A DNA stretch of 16,552 bases from QPIN01 sp964472945 (GTDB lineage: Bacteria > Pseudomonadota > Gammaproteobacteria > Methylococcales > Methylomonadaceae), in the NCBI GenBank assembly GCA_964472945.1, contig CAYYNM010000052.1:1-16552 (forward strand), written 5' to 3'. The stretch's first letter is position 1. Every line of letters begins with the position of its first letter. Made by a program: the position numbers and the translations under genes. The notes below the pieces were generated by a model. That model was not told the DNA's origin. It was given only the letters and a program-made list of their open reading frames with translations, and searched no databases. This document shows positions 1 through 7,808 of this stretch, in pieces.

Positions 1-81
1 CAAAAACCAGGAAATTTAAAAGTGATTTATAGCTATAATTTCGACAGCCTAGGCAAGCCCTCCTTTTTAGTTCTACATTGA
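1..81 (+). CDS. Possible 3' end of an unidentified gene (partial)
   Basis: Reading frame 1 is open from the first base to a TGA at 79-81 and gives 26 residues ending in SFLVLH. The other two plus frames close early (TAA at 17-19, TAG at 39-41). If real, it is the C-terminal end of a plus-strand gene that converges on the lipoprotein gene, with 11 bp between the two stop codons. An open stretch this short can arise by chance, and no family is recognisable. Confidence 0.35.
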   Translation, partial: QKPGNLKVIYSYNFDSLGKPSFLVLH

Positions 82-92
82 TCGATATTTAA

Positions 93-1283
93 TTACATAT
101 CAGTTCTTTTATAAACAACACGACGGTTTTGAGCTCTGCCTGCTTCAGTGTCATTTGAAGCAACAGGGCGGGACTCGCCGAATCCAACTGTTGTTAAACG
201 AGAGGCTGCAATACCGTTATTAACTAGATATTGTTTAACTGCTTGAGCTCTATTCTCAGATAATCTTTGATTATATGCGGTAGAACCCCTGCTATCAGTA
301 TGGCCTTGGATTTCAACAGTAAGGCTAGGGTTTAATTTTAATACATGAATTGCATTATTAAATAAACTCTCATAACCTGCTTTAATAGTTGCTTTGTCAA
401 AGTCAAATAGAACGCCGTGGAATGCCCAGCAGCCATCTTTATCAACAACTGCACCTCTAGGTGTATTAGGACATCTGTCTTGGTTGTTTAAAACTCCATC
501 GCCATCTGTATCGTTATTTGTTACTACGACGGGTGTTGTTTGTTTAAAAAATACATTAGTCACAAAATCAGCCATACCATTACCAGAGGCAACTGAACTT
601 GCTGTCGTTGAAAACCCACAGCCTGATGCTGCAGATAATGCCTTTAAAACAGCCTGACCTGTTTTTTCTTTTTCATTACCAACCCACACAGTATAAACAC
701 ATAGTTTATTGCCGTATGTTGCTTTAAGTGTTTCGATTGCTGGCAGGGGTATTGAATTATAGTTATAACCATCACTTAACAGAATAACAGCAATATTTCC
801 GCTAGCTGATGCAAGATCATTATTTGCTGCTGTAAAGGCAGAAGCAACGGGTGTTCCCCCACTAGAGCACTCAAGTGAGTTGATAGTGTTATCAAATGAA
901 GAATGGGAATAGTTTTGTACAGCTTGGTTTAGTTTGCTGAACCCCCAATCTAAACAAGAGCCATATCCAAAGCTACGAAGACCAGAAGAAAGAGCTATAT
1001 TTGGAATGGTTTTATTCATTCTGTTTAAAATCTCTTTTTCTATTGATAGCTTGCTTGCACCATGCTGACCAGGAAAGCCTGCACCAAGGTATATATCACC
1101 CGTAGATGAAGATGAATCATTGATAACGAAAAAACTATTTTTATCCTGTTGTAAGTGACCTGACTTTATTAAGCCGTTTAAGTCTTTTGCCTGGAAAGGC
1201 TGAAATGTATTAATGGATTGAGTTGCGCAACCAGATAAAGCAACAGTTGCTAGGGTTGTAACGGTTAACAGGGTTTTCTTCAT
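93..1283 (-). CDS. Lipoprotein with VWA domain, TSP3-like calcium segment and OmpA C-terminal domain
   Basis: The 396-residue protein starts with a lipoprotein signal (MKKTLLTV, hydrophobic stretch, lipobox LSGC with Cys19; Ala at +2, compatible with outer-membrane sorting). Residues ~50-245 look like a von Willebrand factor A domain with a complete metal-ion site: Asp56-x-Ser58-x-Ser60, Thr144 in SGGTP and Asp171 in LLSDG. Residues 257-286 are an Asp/Gly-rich thrombospondin type-3-like calcium segment (DTDGDGVLNNQDRCPNTP) with Cys271 and Cys285. Residues 290-396 are an OmpA-like domain with the peptidoglycan contacts Asp330 (GHTDSRG) and Arg387/388 (NRRV). Inferred role: a periplasmic adhesion or scaffold protein tethered to both outer membrane and cell wall; the ligand is unknown. 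A good Shine-Dalgarno (AAAGGA, then CCCATT) precedes the ATG. It stands alone, 122 bp downstream of the oxidoreductase gene. Domain calls are firm; function is not. Confidence 0.88.
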   Translation of the reverse strand: MKKTLLTVTTLATVALSGCATQSINTFQPFQAKDLNGLIKSGHLQQDKNSFFVINDSSSSTGDIYLGAGFPGQHGASKLSIEKEILNRMNKTIPNIALSSGLRSFGYGSCLDWGFSKLNQAVQNYSHSSFDNTINSLECSSGGTPVASAFTAANNDLASASGNIAVILLSDGYNYNSIPLPAIETLKATYGNKLCVYTVWVGNEKEKTGQAVLKALSAASGCGFSTTASSVASGNGMADFVTNVFFKQTTPVVVTNNDTDGDGVLNNQDRCPNTPRGAVVDKDGCWAFHGVLFDFDKATIKAGYESLFNNAIHVLKLNPSLTVEIQGHTDSRGSTAYNQRLSENRAQAVKQYLVNNGIAASRLTTVGFGESRPVASNDTEAGRAQNRRVVYKRTDM

Positions 1284-1319
1284 AATGGGTCCTTTCTTAA
1301 CGTTTAGGTTGTGTGTAAA

Positions 1320-1353
1320 GGTAAAATTTACCAGTTACATTTTAAATTAGCAA
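1320..1353 (-). promoter_or_regulatory. Candidate promoter and small palindrome upstream of the VWA-OmpA lipoprotein
   Basis: On the minus strand, TTGCTA (1353-1348) and TAAATT (1330-1325) are separated by 17 bp, each matching 4 of 6 positions of the sigma-70 boxes. The -10-like box overlaps the inverted repeat GGTAAA-A-TTTACC (1320-1332), which could be an operator. AT-rich DNA produces such matches easily. Confidence 0.3.
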
Positions 1354-1405
1354 GGTTTTTGCTCATTAGAACATTTTTTTATTAACCTGAGCTGAATATT
1401 AAAGT

Positions 1406-2422
1406 CTAGCTTAGTTTGATCTGTTTACCAGATCTGATAGACTCTAAAGCGGCAATAATAATTTTGCAGTTTATTTTTGCATCTTCAAGAGGCAATAAAA
1501 CCTTTTTGTTGTTAAGAATACTATCGCTAAAATGTTCAACTTCCAAGCGAAAATGGTTGGCTAGTGTAAGTGATTCCTGTTTTTGCTCGCCAGTTTCTGT
1601 CCACCATGAAATAACAGGTGTTTCAGCTTGTTTGGCCCAAACATTGTGACACTTTAATCCCCCTTTGGTACCGATAATTTCATACTCTGCACGACGGGCA
1701 TGTTCAAAACCAAAGTCAAAATGTGCATACTTTCCATCACCAAAATCAATAATGCCATTGCAACTAATATCAGCACCACTTGCAATATGTTTAGCCATCG
1801 CTGTTACGGCAATAGGTGTTTCATGATAAAAAGGTAGCCTGGCAGCATGAATCGCATAACAGCCAATATCCCACATGGCACCGCTACCATTGTCAATAGT
1901 GTTATCAATACGGTATTCACGAGCGGGTTGCATAAGGTAAGAAAAGCAAGATCTAACAGAACGTACTTCACCAATAAGTCCAGAGTCTATAATTTCTTTT
2001 ACCCGTGCATGTTGTGGATGAAAACGATACATAAATCCCTCCATCACTGTAACATTGTATTTTTGAGCCGCTGTTTCAATCGCTTCAATATCTGCAACAG
2101 TTAAAGCCAAAGGTTTTTCGCATAATACATGCTTATTGTATTCAATGGCGCGTAGTACCCATTCCGCATGATCTTTATTAGCTAAGGGAATGTAAACAGC
2201 CTGGATGGAATCATCTTTAAGTAGTGACTCAGGATTATCATAAACCGTTACATTTTTTAAATCGGGGGCGTATGTTGCTAGGGTTTCTTCAGCTGCACCC
2301 GGTCGCCGGCTAGCTATGGCAACAAGTTCGCTATTTTCTGCCTGCACAATGGCAGGCATTAATTGTTGGTTAATACGGGCTGCACCGAGTATGCCCCAGC
2401 GTAATTTTTTATTGTTGCTCAT
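1406..2422 (-). CDS. Gfo/Idh/MocA family NAD(P)-dependent oxidoreductase
   Basis: The 338-residue protein has an N-terminal Rossmann fold (WGILGAARI at residues 9-17, the form seen in the glucose-fructose oxidoreductase / dimeric dihydrodiol dehydrogenase branch), the family's EKP motif at 102-104 (CEKPLAL, with Lys103 the usual catalytic lysine), MEGFMYRFHPQ at 127-137, and a C-terminal alpha/beta domain containing WDIGCYAIH (Asp185, His192). Family members oxidise or reduce sugars, inositols and dihydrodiols; the substrate here cannot be read from sequence. Its ATG lies 2 bp after the bioA stop codon, and its Shine-Dalgarno AAGGA sits inside the last bioA codons, so the two are very probably co-transcribed and translationally coupled. 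No sugar transporter or catabolic gene is nearby. Length is normal and there is no sign of damage. Confidence 0.9.
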   Translation of the reverse strand: MSNNKKLRWGILGAARINQQLMPAIVQAENSELVAIASRRPGAAEETLATYAPDLKNVTVYDNPESLLKDDSIQAVYIPLANKDHAEWVLRAIEYNKHVLCEKPLALTVADIEAIETAAQKYNVTVMEGFMYRFHPQHARVKEIIDSGLIGEVRSVRSCFSYLMQPAREYRIDNTIDNGSGAMWDIGCYAIHAARLPFYHETPIAVTAMAKHIASGADISCNGIIDFGDGKYAHFDFGFEHARRAEYEIIGTKGGLKCHNVWAKQAETPVISWWTETGEQKQESLTLANHFRLEVEHFSDSILNNKKVLLPLEDAKINCKIIIAALESIRSGKQIKLS

Positions 2423-2424
2423 AA

Positions 2425-3714
2425 CTAATCCTTAATATTTGAAATAATGTGAGTGACTGCATGGGTTAAGAGGTTTATATCCTCTTTATCTATTATATAA
2501 GGTGGCATTAGGTAAATTAAACGATTAAAGGGGCGCACCCAAACACCTGCTTCAACAAATTGAGGTTGTATTATTTCCATATCAATGGCTTTATGCAACT
2601 CTACTACGCCTATAGCACCAAGAATACGCACATCTTTAACTTGTGGAAAGTCTTTGCAAGGTGCTAATCCTGTTGTGAGGTGCTGTTCTATTTGTGTTAT
2701 TCGATTTTTCCAGGGTGAGTTTAATAGTAATTTTAAACTGGCTAATCCAGCACTACAAGCTAAAGGGTTAGCCATAAATGTGGGGCCATGCATAAAAATT
2801 CCAGGTTCTCCGCTGCTGATGGTTTTGGCAATATGCTGGGTAGTTAATGTGGCTGCTAATGTCATATACCCCCCTGTTAGTGCTTTGCCAAGGCAAAGTA
2901 TATCGGGGGCTATTTTTGCATGTTCACAAGCAAATAATTTACCCGTGCGCCCAAACCCCGTGGCTATTTCATCCAGAATTAATAATACATTGTACTGGTT
3001 GCAAAGCTTGCGAACCTGTTTTAGGTAATCAGCAGAGTAAAACCGCATACCGCCTGCACCTTGTACAATAGGCTCTATTATTAAAGCAGCAATTTGCTGG
3101 TGGTTATTTTCTAATTGAGACTGTAAAGAGCTAATATCTGACTCTGTACAAGGTTGGTTAAATTTACAGCGAGGTGCATCAGCAAAAAACTGTTGAATCA
3201 GTGTATTAGAAAATAAACTGTGCATACCATTAACCGGGTCACTGACTGACATGGCACCGAAAGTATCGCCATGATAGCCATATTGAATAGTTAGCATTTT
3301 CTGTTTTTTGGGCTGCTTTTTAGCATACCAATATTGGATGGCCATTTTCATAGCCACTTCAACAGCAACCGAACCTGAATCAACGAAAAACACCGTTTTT
3401 AGTGGTTTAGGTGTGATATTAACTAATAGCTCAGCCAAATCTACAGCGGGTTGGTGAGTGAGCCCACCAAACATAATATGTGCCATATCATGCAGCTGAG
3501 TGGATATGGCCTGGTTTATTATGGGGTGGTTGTAGCCATGAATAGCACTCCACCAAGAAGACATTCCATCTATCAATTCTCGCCCATCGCTCAGAGTAAT
3601 GCGTACGCCACTGGCAGATTTTACAGGAAAAACAGCTTGTTTTGAATTGATAGAACTATAAGGGTGCCATATATATTCCTTGTCACGATCAAGTAAGTTG
3701 TTATAGTTTGTCAT
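2425..3714 (-). CDS. bioA: Adenosylmethionine-8-amino-7-oxononanoate aminotransferase (biotin synthesis)
   Basis: BioA transfers the amino group of S-adenosylmethionine to 7-keto-8-aminopelargonate (KAPA) to give 7,8-diaminopelargonate, the step before dethiobiotin in biotin synthesis; it is a cytosolic PLP enzyme. The 429 residues match the class-III aminotransferase fold and the BioA subgroup: WHPYSS (16-21), GMSSWWSAIHGYNHP near residue 50, YGYHGDTFGAMSV with Tyr147 stacking on PLP, LDEIATGFGRTGK with Asp248, and the Schiff-base lysine Lys277 in LCLGKALTGGY. Length matches E. coli BioA. It is divergent from aceE (110 bp between starts). No other bio gene is present; in E. coli too bioA is separate from the bioBFCD operon, though adjacent. 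The start is preceded by no strong ribosome-binding site, so initiation may be weak. I saw no clear BirA operator in the upstream gap. Confidence 0.96.
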   Translation of the reverse strand: MTNYNNLLDRDKEYIWHPYSSINSKQAVFPVKSASGVRITLSDGRELIDGMSSWWSAIHGYNHPIINQAISTQLHDMAHIMFGGLTHQPAVDLAELLVNITPKPLKTVFFVDSGSVAVEVAMKMAIQYWYAKKQPKKQKMLTIQYGYHGDTFGAMSVSDPVNGMHSLFSNTLIQQFFADAPRCKFNQPCTESDISSLQSQLENNHQQIAALIIEPIVQGAGGMRFYSADYLKQVRKLCNQYNVLLILDEIATGFGRTGKLFACEHAKIAPDILCLGKALTGGYMTLAATLTTQHIAKTISSGEPGIFMHGPTFMANPLACSAGLASLKLLLNSPWKNRITQIEQHLTTGLAPCKDFPQVKDVRILGAIGVVELHKAIDMEIIQPQFVEAGVWVRPFNRLIYLMPPYIIDKEDINLLTHAVTHIISNIKD

Positions 3715-3744
3715 TGTTTAATGCATGGAGTGTTGAGTTTTCGG

Positions 3745-3783
3745 TATAATTACATAAATTAAACCATTCTGGTGATTAAATCA
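3745..3783 (+). promoter_or_regulatory. Candidate aceE promoter -10 box and nearby palindrome
   Basis: A perfect TATAAT lies at 3745-3750 in the 110-bp gap between bioA and aceE, about 75 bp before the aceE start. No good -35 box sits 16-18 bp upstream. A short palindrome, TGATT-A-AATCA (3773-3783), lies just downstream and could bind a regulator. I did not find the AATTGGT...ACCAATT operator bound by PdhR in enterobacteria. Confidence 0.35.
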
Positions 3784-3824
3784 GGATAAATAGTTATTAT
3801 TGAGGGTGAAAACCGGAGTTTTTA

Positions 3825-6503
3825 ATGAATAAAATGTTAATTACGGATGGCTCGGATCAGGTCGATGTTGATCCACTAGAAACGCAAGAATGGATTGACT
3901 CTTTACAATCTGTTATTGAACAAGAGGGTCATGAAAGGGCCTATTTTCTAGTCGAGCAATTGTTGTCTTCAGCAAGAAAGTCCGGAGCCGACATTCCTTT
4001 TAGTGCTAATACAGAATATTTAAACACTATTTCGGTTGAGCAACAGCCTCAATTTCCTGGTGATACCACTATTGAGCAAAAAGTACGCTCTTATATTCGC
4101 TGGAATGCCATGATGATGGTATTACGGGCAAATAAAAATACGAATGTGGGGGGGCATATTGCTAGTTTTGCTTCTGCTGCAACCTTATACGATGTAGGAC
4201 AAAATCATTTTTGGCATGGCAACTCAGAAGATAGAAACGGCGATTTGGTTTTCTCCCAAGGCCACTCTGCTCCTGGTATGTATGCTCGGGCTTTTCTTCA
4301 AGGCCGGTTAACTGAAGACCAACTTGACAATTTTCGTCAAGAAGTAAAAGGAGGGGGCTTACCTTCTTACCCTCATCCCTGGTTATTACCTGATTTTTGG
4401 CAATTCCCTACCGTATCAATGGGGCTAGGGCCTATTATGGCTATCTACCAGGCACGATTTATGCGTTATATTGAAGGGCGTGGTTTTTCAGATACTTCTG
4501 AGCGAAAAGTCTGGGCTTTTTTAGGTGATGGTGAAACGGATGAACCTGAGTCTTTAGGCGCTATTGGTATGGCGGGTAGAGAAAAATTAGATAATCTGAT
4601 TTTTGTTGTTAACTGTAACCTGCAACGACTAGATGGACCAGTTCGAGGGAATGGAAAGATTATTCAGGAATTAGAGGGTGAGTTTCGGGGGGCAGGCTGG
4701 AATGTTATAAAAGTCGTTTGGGGGCATTTATGGGATGCATTGCTCGCGCGTGATAAAAATGGCTATTTAGCGAAGCGCATGATGGAGTGTGTGGATGGTG
4801 ATTATCAAACTTTTAAGTCTAAAGATGGTGCTTATGTTAGAGAGTTTTTCTTTAACACACCAGAATTACGAGAAATGGTTAGAGATTACTCCGATGAAGA
4901 CATCTGGGGTTTAAATCGTGGCGGTCATGATCCCGCAAAAGTCTTTGCAGCCTACCATCAGGCGGTTAATAATAAAGGGCAACCCACTGTTATTTTAGCC
5001 AAAACTATTAAAGGTTATGGTATGGGTTCTTCTGGTGAAGCTCAAAACACTTCACATCAGCAGAAAAAAATGAGTGTTGAATCACTACGTCGATTTAAAG
5101 AAAAGTATTCTTTACCAGTGACCGATAGTGAACTGGAAAATTTACCTTATTTAAAATTTGCAGAAGGTTCCGCTGAACTGAATTATATGATGGAAAGGCG
5201 TCGGCAATTAGGAGGGTTTATTCCTGCTAGACGTACTCAAACAATACCCTTGGATGTACCTATGCTAGCTGACTTTAAACCTTTGCTATCAGGTAGCGGA
5301 AAAGGTCATGAAAGTTCAACAACGATGGCTTTTGTGCGTATGTTGGGTATTATTATTAAAGATAAGAATGTCGGAAAACGTGTGGTGCCTATTGTGCCAG
5401 ATGAATCACGTACTTTTGGCATGGAAGGCATGTTCCGTCAATTAGGTATTTGGTCTCAGGTAGGTCAGTTGTATACACCTCAGGATGCTGAACAATTGAT
5501 GTATTATAAAGAAGATAAGCACGGGCAAGTCTTACAAGAAGGGATTAATGAAGCGGGGGGGATGTGCGACTGGATTGCAGCAGGTACAGCTTATTCAACT
5601 CACGGCGTACCCATGATTCCTTTTTATATCTTCTACTCCATGTTTGGTTTTCAACGGGTTGCAGATCTTATTTGGGCGGCGGCTGATCAATCTACGCGTG
5701 GTTTCTTATTGGGTGCAACAGCAGGTAGAACGACGCTCAATGGTGAAGGTCTACAGCATGAAGATGGTCATAGCCAGGTTTTTGCCGCGACGGTACCAAA
5801 CTGTGTGTCTTATGATCCCACCTATGCTTATGAAGTTGCGGTAATTATTCAAGACGGTATGAAGCGAATGTATGTTGATCAAGAAAATATTTTTTATTAC
5901 ATCACAGTGATGAATGAAAATTATGAGCAACCTGCATTGCCTGCTGGAACAGAAGAAGATATCTTGAAAGGGATGTATTTATTCCAAAAAGGCAAAGAAA
6001 ATAAAAACCCTTGTGTACAATTAATTGGATCGGGTACTATTTTCCGTGAAGCGGTTGCAGCGGCTGAATTATTGAAAAATGATTGGAAAGTTGAAGCTGA
6101 TTTATGGAGTTGCCCAAGCTTTAATGAATTAGGCAGAGATATTCAAGCGTGTGAACGCTGGAATAGATTGCACCCAACTGAAGTCCCTAAACAGTCTCAT
6201 GTTTCGCATTGTTTAGCTCATGCAAAAGGGCCAGTTATTGCAAGTACAGATTATGTGCGTGCTTTTGCAGAACAAATTAGGAGTAATATTTCTGCACCTT
6301 ATACTGTTTTAGGTGTAGATGGTTTTGGCCGATCAGATACACGTGAGAATCTACGAAGTTTCTTTGAGGTGAACCGTTATCATATTGTTATTGCGGCATT
6401 GAAAAGTTTAGCTGACAGCGGTGAATTTGATTTGGCTAAAGTAGATGTGGCAATTGCAAAATACGATATTAATTCAGAAGTATCAGCACCTTGGTTGGTT
6501 TAA
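3825..6503 (+). CDS. aceE: Pyruvate dehydrogenase E1 component, homodimeric type
   Basis: E1 decarboxylates pyruvate with thiamine diphosphate and passes the acetyl group to the lipoyl arm of AceF. The 892 residues (E. coli AceE has 887) are collinear with the homodimeric alpha-2 E1 of Gammaproteobacteria. The thiamine diphosphate/Mg motif runs from GDGETDEPES (234-243) to NCNLQRLDGP (263-272), with Asp235 and Asn265 the expected Mg ligands. Active-site histidines are at His111 (GGHIASFASA), His147 (SQGHSAPGMYAR) and His645 (GEGLQHEDGHS). The ATG follows GGAG with a 6-base spacer. It is the first gene of aceE-aceF-lpdA and starts divergently from bioA. No pdhR-like regulator is adjacent. The sequence contains two 7-G runs that are in frame (GGG codons) and is intact throughout. 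Confidence 0.98.
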   Translation: MNKMLITDGSDQVDVDPLETQEWIDSLQSVIEQEGHERAYFLVEQLLSSARKSGADIPFSANTEYLNTISVEQQPQFPGDTTIEQKVRSYIRWNAMMMVLRANKNTNVGGHIASFASAATLYDVGQNHFWHGNSEDRNGDLVFSQGHSAPGMYARAFLQGRLTEDQLDNFRQEVKGGGLPSYPHPWLLPDFWQFPTVSMGLGPIMAIYQARFMRYIEGRGFSDTSERKVWAFLGDGETDEPESLGAIGMAGREKLDNLIFVVNCNLQRLDGPVRGNGKIIQELEGEFRGAGWNVIKVVWGHLWDALLARDKNGYLAKRMMECVDGDYQTFKSKDGAYVREFFFNTPELREMVRDYSDEDIWGLNRGGHDPAKVFAAYHQAVNNKGQPTVILAKTIKGYGMGSSGEAQNTSHQQKKMSVESLRRFKEKYSLPVTDSELENLPYLKFAEGSAELNYMMERRRQLGGFIPARRTQTIPLDVPMLADFKPLLSGSGKGHESSTTMAFVRMLGIIIKDKNVGKRVVPIVPDESRTFGMEGMFRQLGIWSQVGQLYTPQDAEQLMYYKEDKHGQVLQEGINEAGGMCDWIAAGTAYSTHGVPMIPFYIFYSMFGFQRVADLIWAAADQSTRGFLLGATAGRTTLNGEGLQHEDGHSQVFAATVPNCVSYDPTYAYEVAVIIQDGMKRMYVDQENIFYYITVMNENYEQPALPAGTEEDILKGMYLFQKGKENKNPCVQLIGSGTIFREAVAAAELLKNDWKVEADLWSCPSFNELGRDIQACERWNRLHPTEVPKQSHVSHCLAHAKGPVIASTDYVRAFAEQIRSNISAPYTVLGVDGFGRSDTRENLRSFFEVNRYHIVIAALKSLADSGEFDLAKVDVAIAKYDINSEVSAPWLV

Positions 6504-6506
6504 AAT

Positions 6507-7793
6507 ATGAGTGATTTGATTGAAATAAAAATACCTGATTTGGGTGGCGCTGACGAAGTTGAAATCGTCGAAATTCTTGTGCAAACAGGGGATGCCGTTG
6601 AAAAAGAGCAAACCCTGGCTGTTATGGAGAGCGATAAAGCCACTATGGATTTACCCATTGATATGGCTGGCACCATTCAGGATATTATTATTAAAGTAGG
6701 TGATAAGGTCTCTCAAGGAACCTTAGTGGCTATGTTAAGGCCAGCTTCAACAGATGCCACTGCTAATGAACAACTTGTTGAAGAGAAACCCAGTGAAACC
6801 GTTAAAGTAGAAGCTGCGTCAATTGAACCTGAAGTTGTTAAACAAGCCGTTGTAGAAACTAAAACAACGGCTGTTCCAGTTGCAGTAGAAAGTTTAGGAA
6901 AGGCACATGCAACACCTAGTGTTAGGCTTTTTGCTAGAGAGTTAGGTGTTAATTTAGCAAAATTATCTCAAGGGACGGGGCGTAAAGGTCGGATCTTGAA
7001 AGAAGATGTGCAAGCTTTTGTCAAAAAGGCAATGACAGAAGGCGTTACTCAAAGTGGTGGTGGCTCAATATCTCCCATACCTGAAATTGATTTTTCTCAG
7101 TTTGGTGAAACAGAAGTAAAAGCATTAAGTAAAATTAAGCGATTAACAGGCGAACATATGGTTCGCGTTTGCTTAAACTTGCCAATGGTCACTCAACATG
7201 ATGAAGCCGATATTACTGAAATGGAAGATTTCAGAAAAGCACATAATGCCAGTTCACCAGAATATAAACTAACAGGTTTAGTTTTTATTATTAAAGCATT
7301 AACAGCCACACTTAAACAATTTCCACAGTTTAATAGCTCGCTTTCAGCGGATGGCCAATCACTTATTTATAAGAAATATACTAATATTGGTATCGCTGTT
7401 GAAACCCCAAATGGCTTGGTTGTACCCGTTATTCGAGATGCCGGCCAAAAAAGCTTAAATGAACTATCAGCAGCACTAATTGATTTAAGTGGCAAAGCCA
7501 GAGAAGGTAAGCTAGCCCCAGCAGCTATGCAAGGGGGCAGTATGTCTATTTCTAGTTTGGGTGGTATTGGTGGAACAGCATTTACACCAATTGTTAATGC
7601 ACCGGAAGTTGCCATTTTAGGCGTAAGTCGGGCAAAAATGCAGCCTGTCTGGAATGGTAAAGAATTTGTTCCACGGTTAATGTTACCGTTAGATTTGACT
7701 TACGACCATCGAGTAATTGATGGTGCGGAAGCCGCTAGGTTTTTAGTCGCTATTACCCACTCTTTGGGTGATATTCGTCGTTTATTATTGTAA
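6507..7793 (+). CDS. aceF: Dihydrolipoyllysine acetyltransferase, PDH E2 component (single lipoyl domain)
   Basis: E2 forms the core of the pyruvate dehydrogenase complex and moves the acetyl group to CoA. In 428 residues there is one lipoyl domain (about 3-78) with the lipoylated Lys44 in ESDKATMDLP, an Ala/Val/Glu-rich flexible linker (80-132), a peripheral-subunit-binding domain (134-173, with GRKGRILKEDVQ), a second linker, and the catalytic acyltransferase domain (about 200-428) ending with DHRVIDG, where His401 and Asp405 are the catalytic pair. E. coli AceF has three tandem lipoyl domains and about 630 residues; this one has one, a common variant and not a truncation, since all boundaries are intact. 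It starts 3 bp after the aceE stop without a clear Shine-Dalgarno, so translation probably depends on coupling to aceE. Confidence 0.97.
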   Translation: MSDLIEIKIPDLGGADEVEIVEILVQTGDAVEKEQTLAVMESDKATMDLPIDMAGTIQDIIIKVGDKVSQGTLVAMLRPASTDATANEQLVEEKPSETVKVEAASIEPEVVKQAVVETKTTAVPVAVESLGKAHATPSVRLFARELGVNLAKLSQGTGRKGRILKEDVQAFVKKAMTEGVTQSGGGSISPIPEIDFSQFGETEVKALSKIKRLTGEHMVRVCLNLPMVTQHDEADITEMEDFRKAHNASSPEYKLTGLVFIIKALTATLKQFPQFNSSLSADGQSLIYKKYTNIGIAVETPNGLVVPVIRDAGQKSLNELSAALIDLSGKAREGKLAPAAMQGGSMSISSLGGIGGTAFTPIVNAPEVAILGVSRAKMQPVWNGKEFVPRLMLPLDLTYDHRVIDGAEAARFLVAITHSLGDIRRLLL

Positions 7794-7808
7794 GAAGGGA
7801 TTAATCTT

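Noticed and set aside
2585..3028. A 147-codon plus-strand ORF inside bioA
   Set aside because: It is antisense to bioA over conserved catalytic blocks and has no independent support.
3715..3824. BirA or PdhR operator between bioA and aceE
   Set aside because: No match to the known enterobacterial operator patterns was seen; only a short generic palindrome is present.
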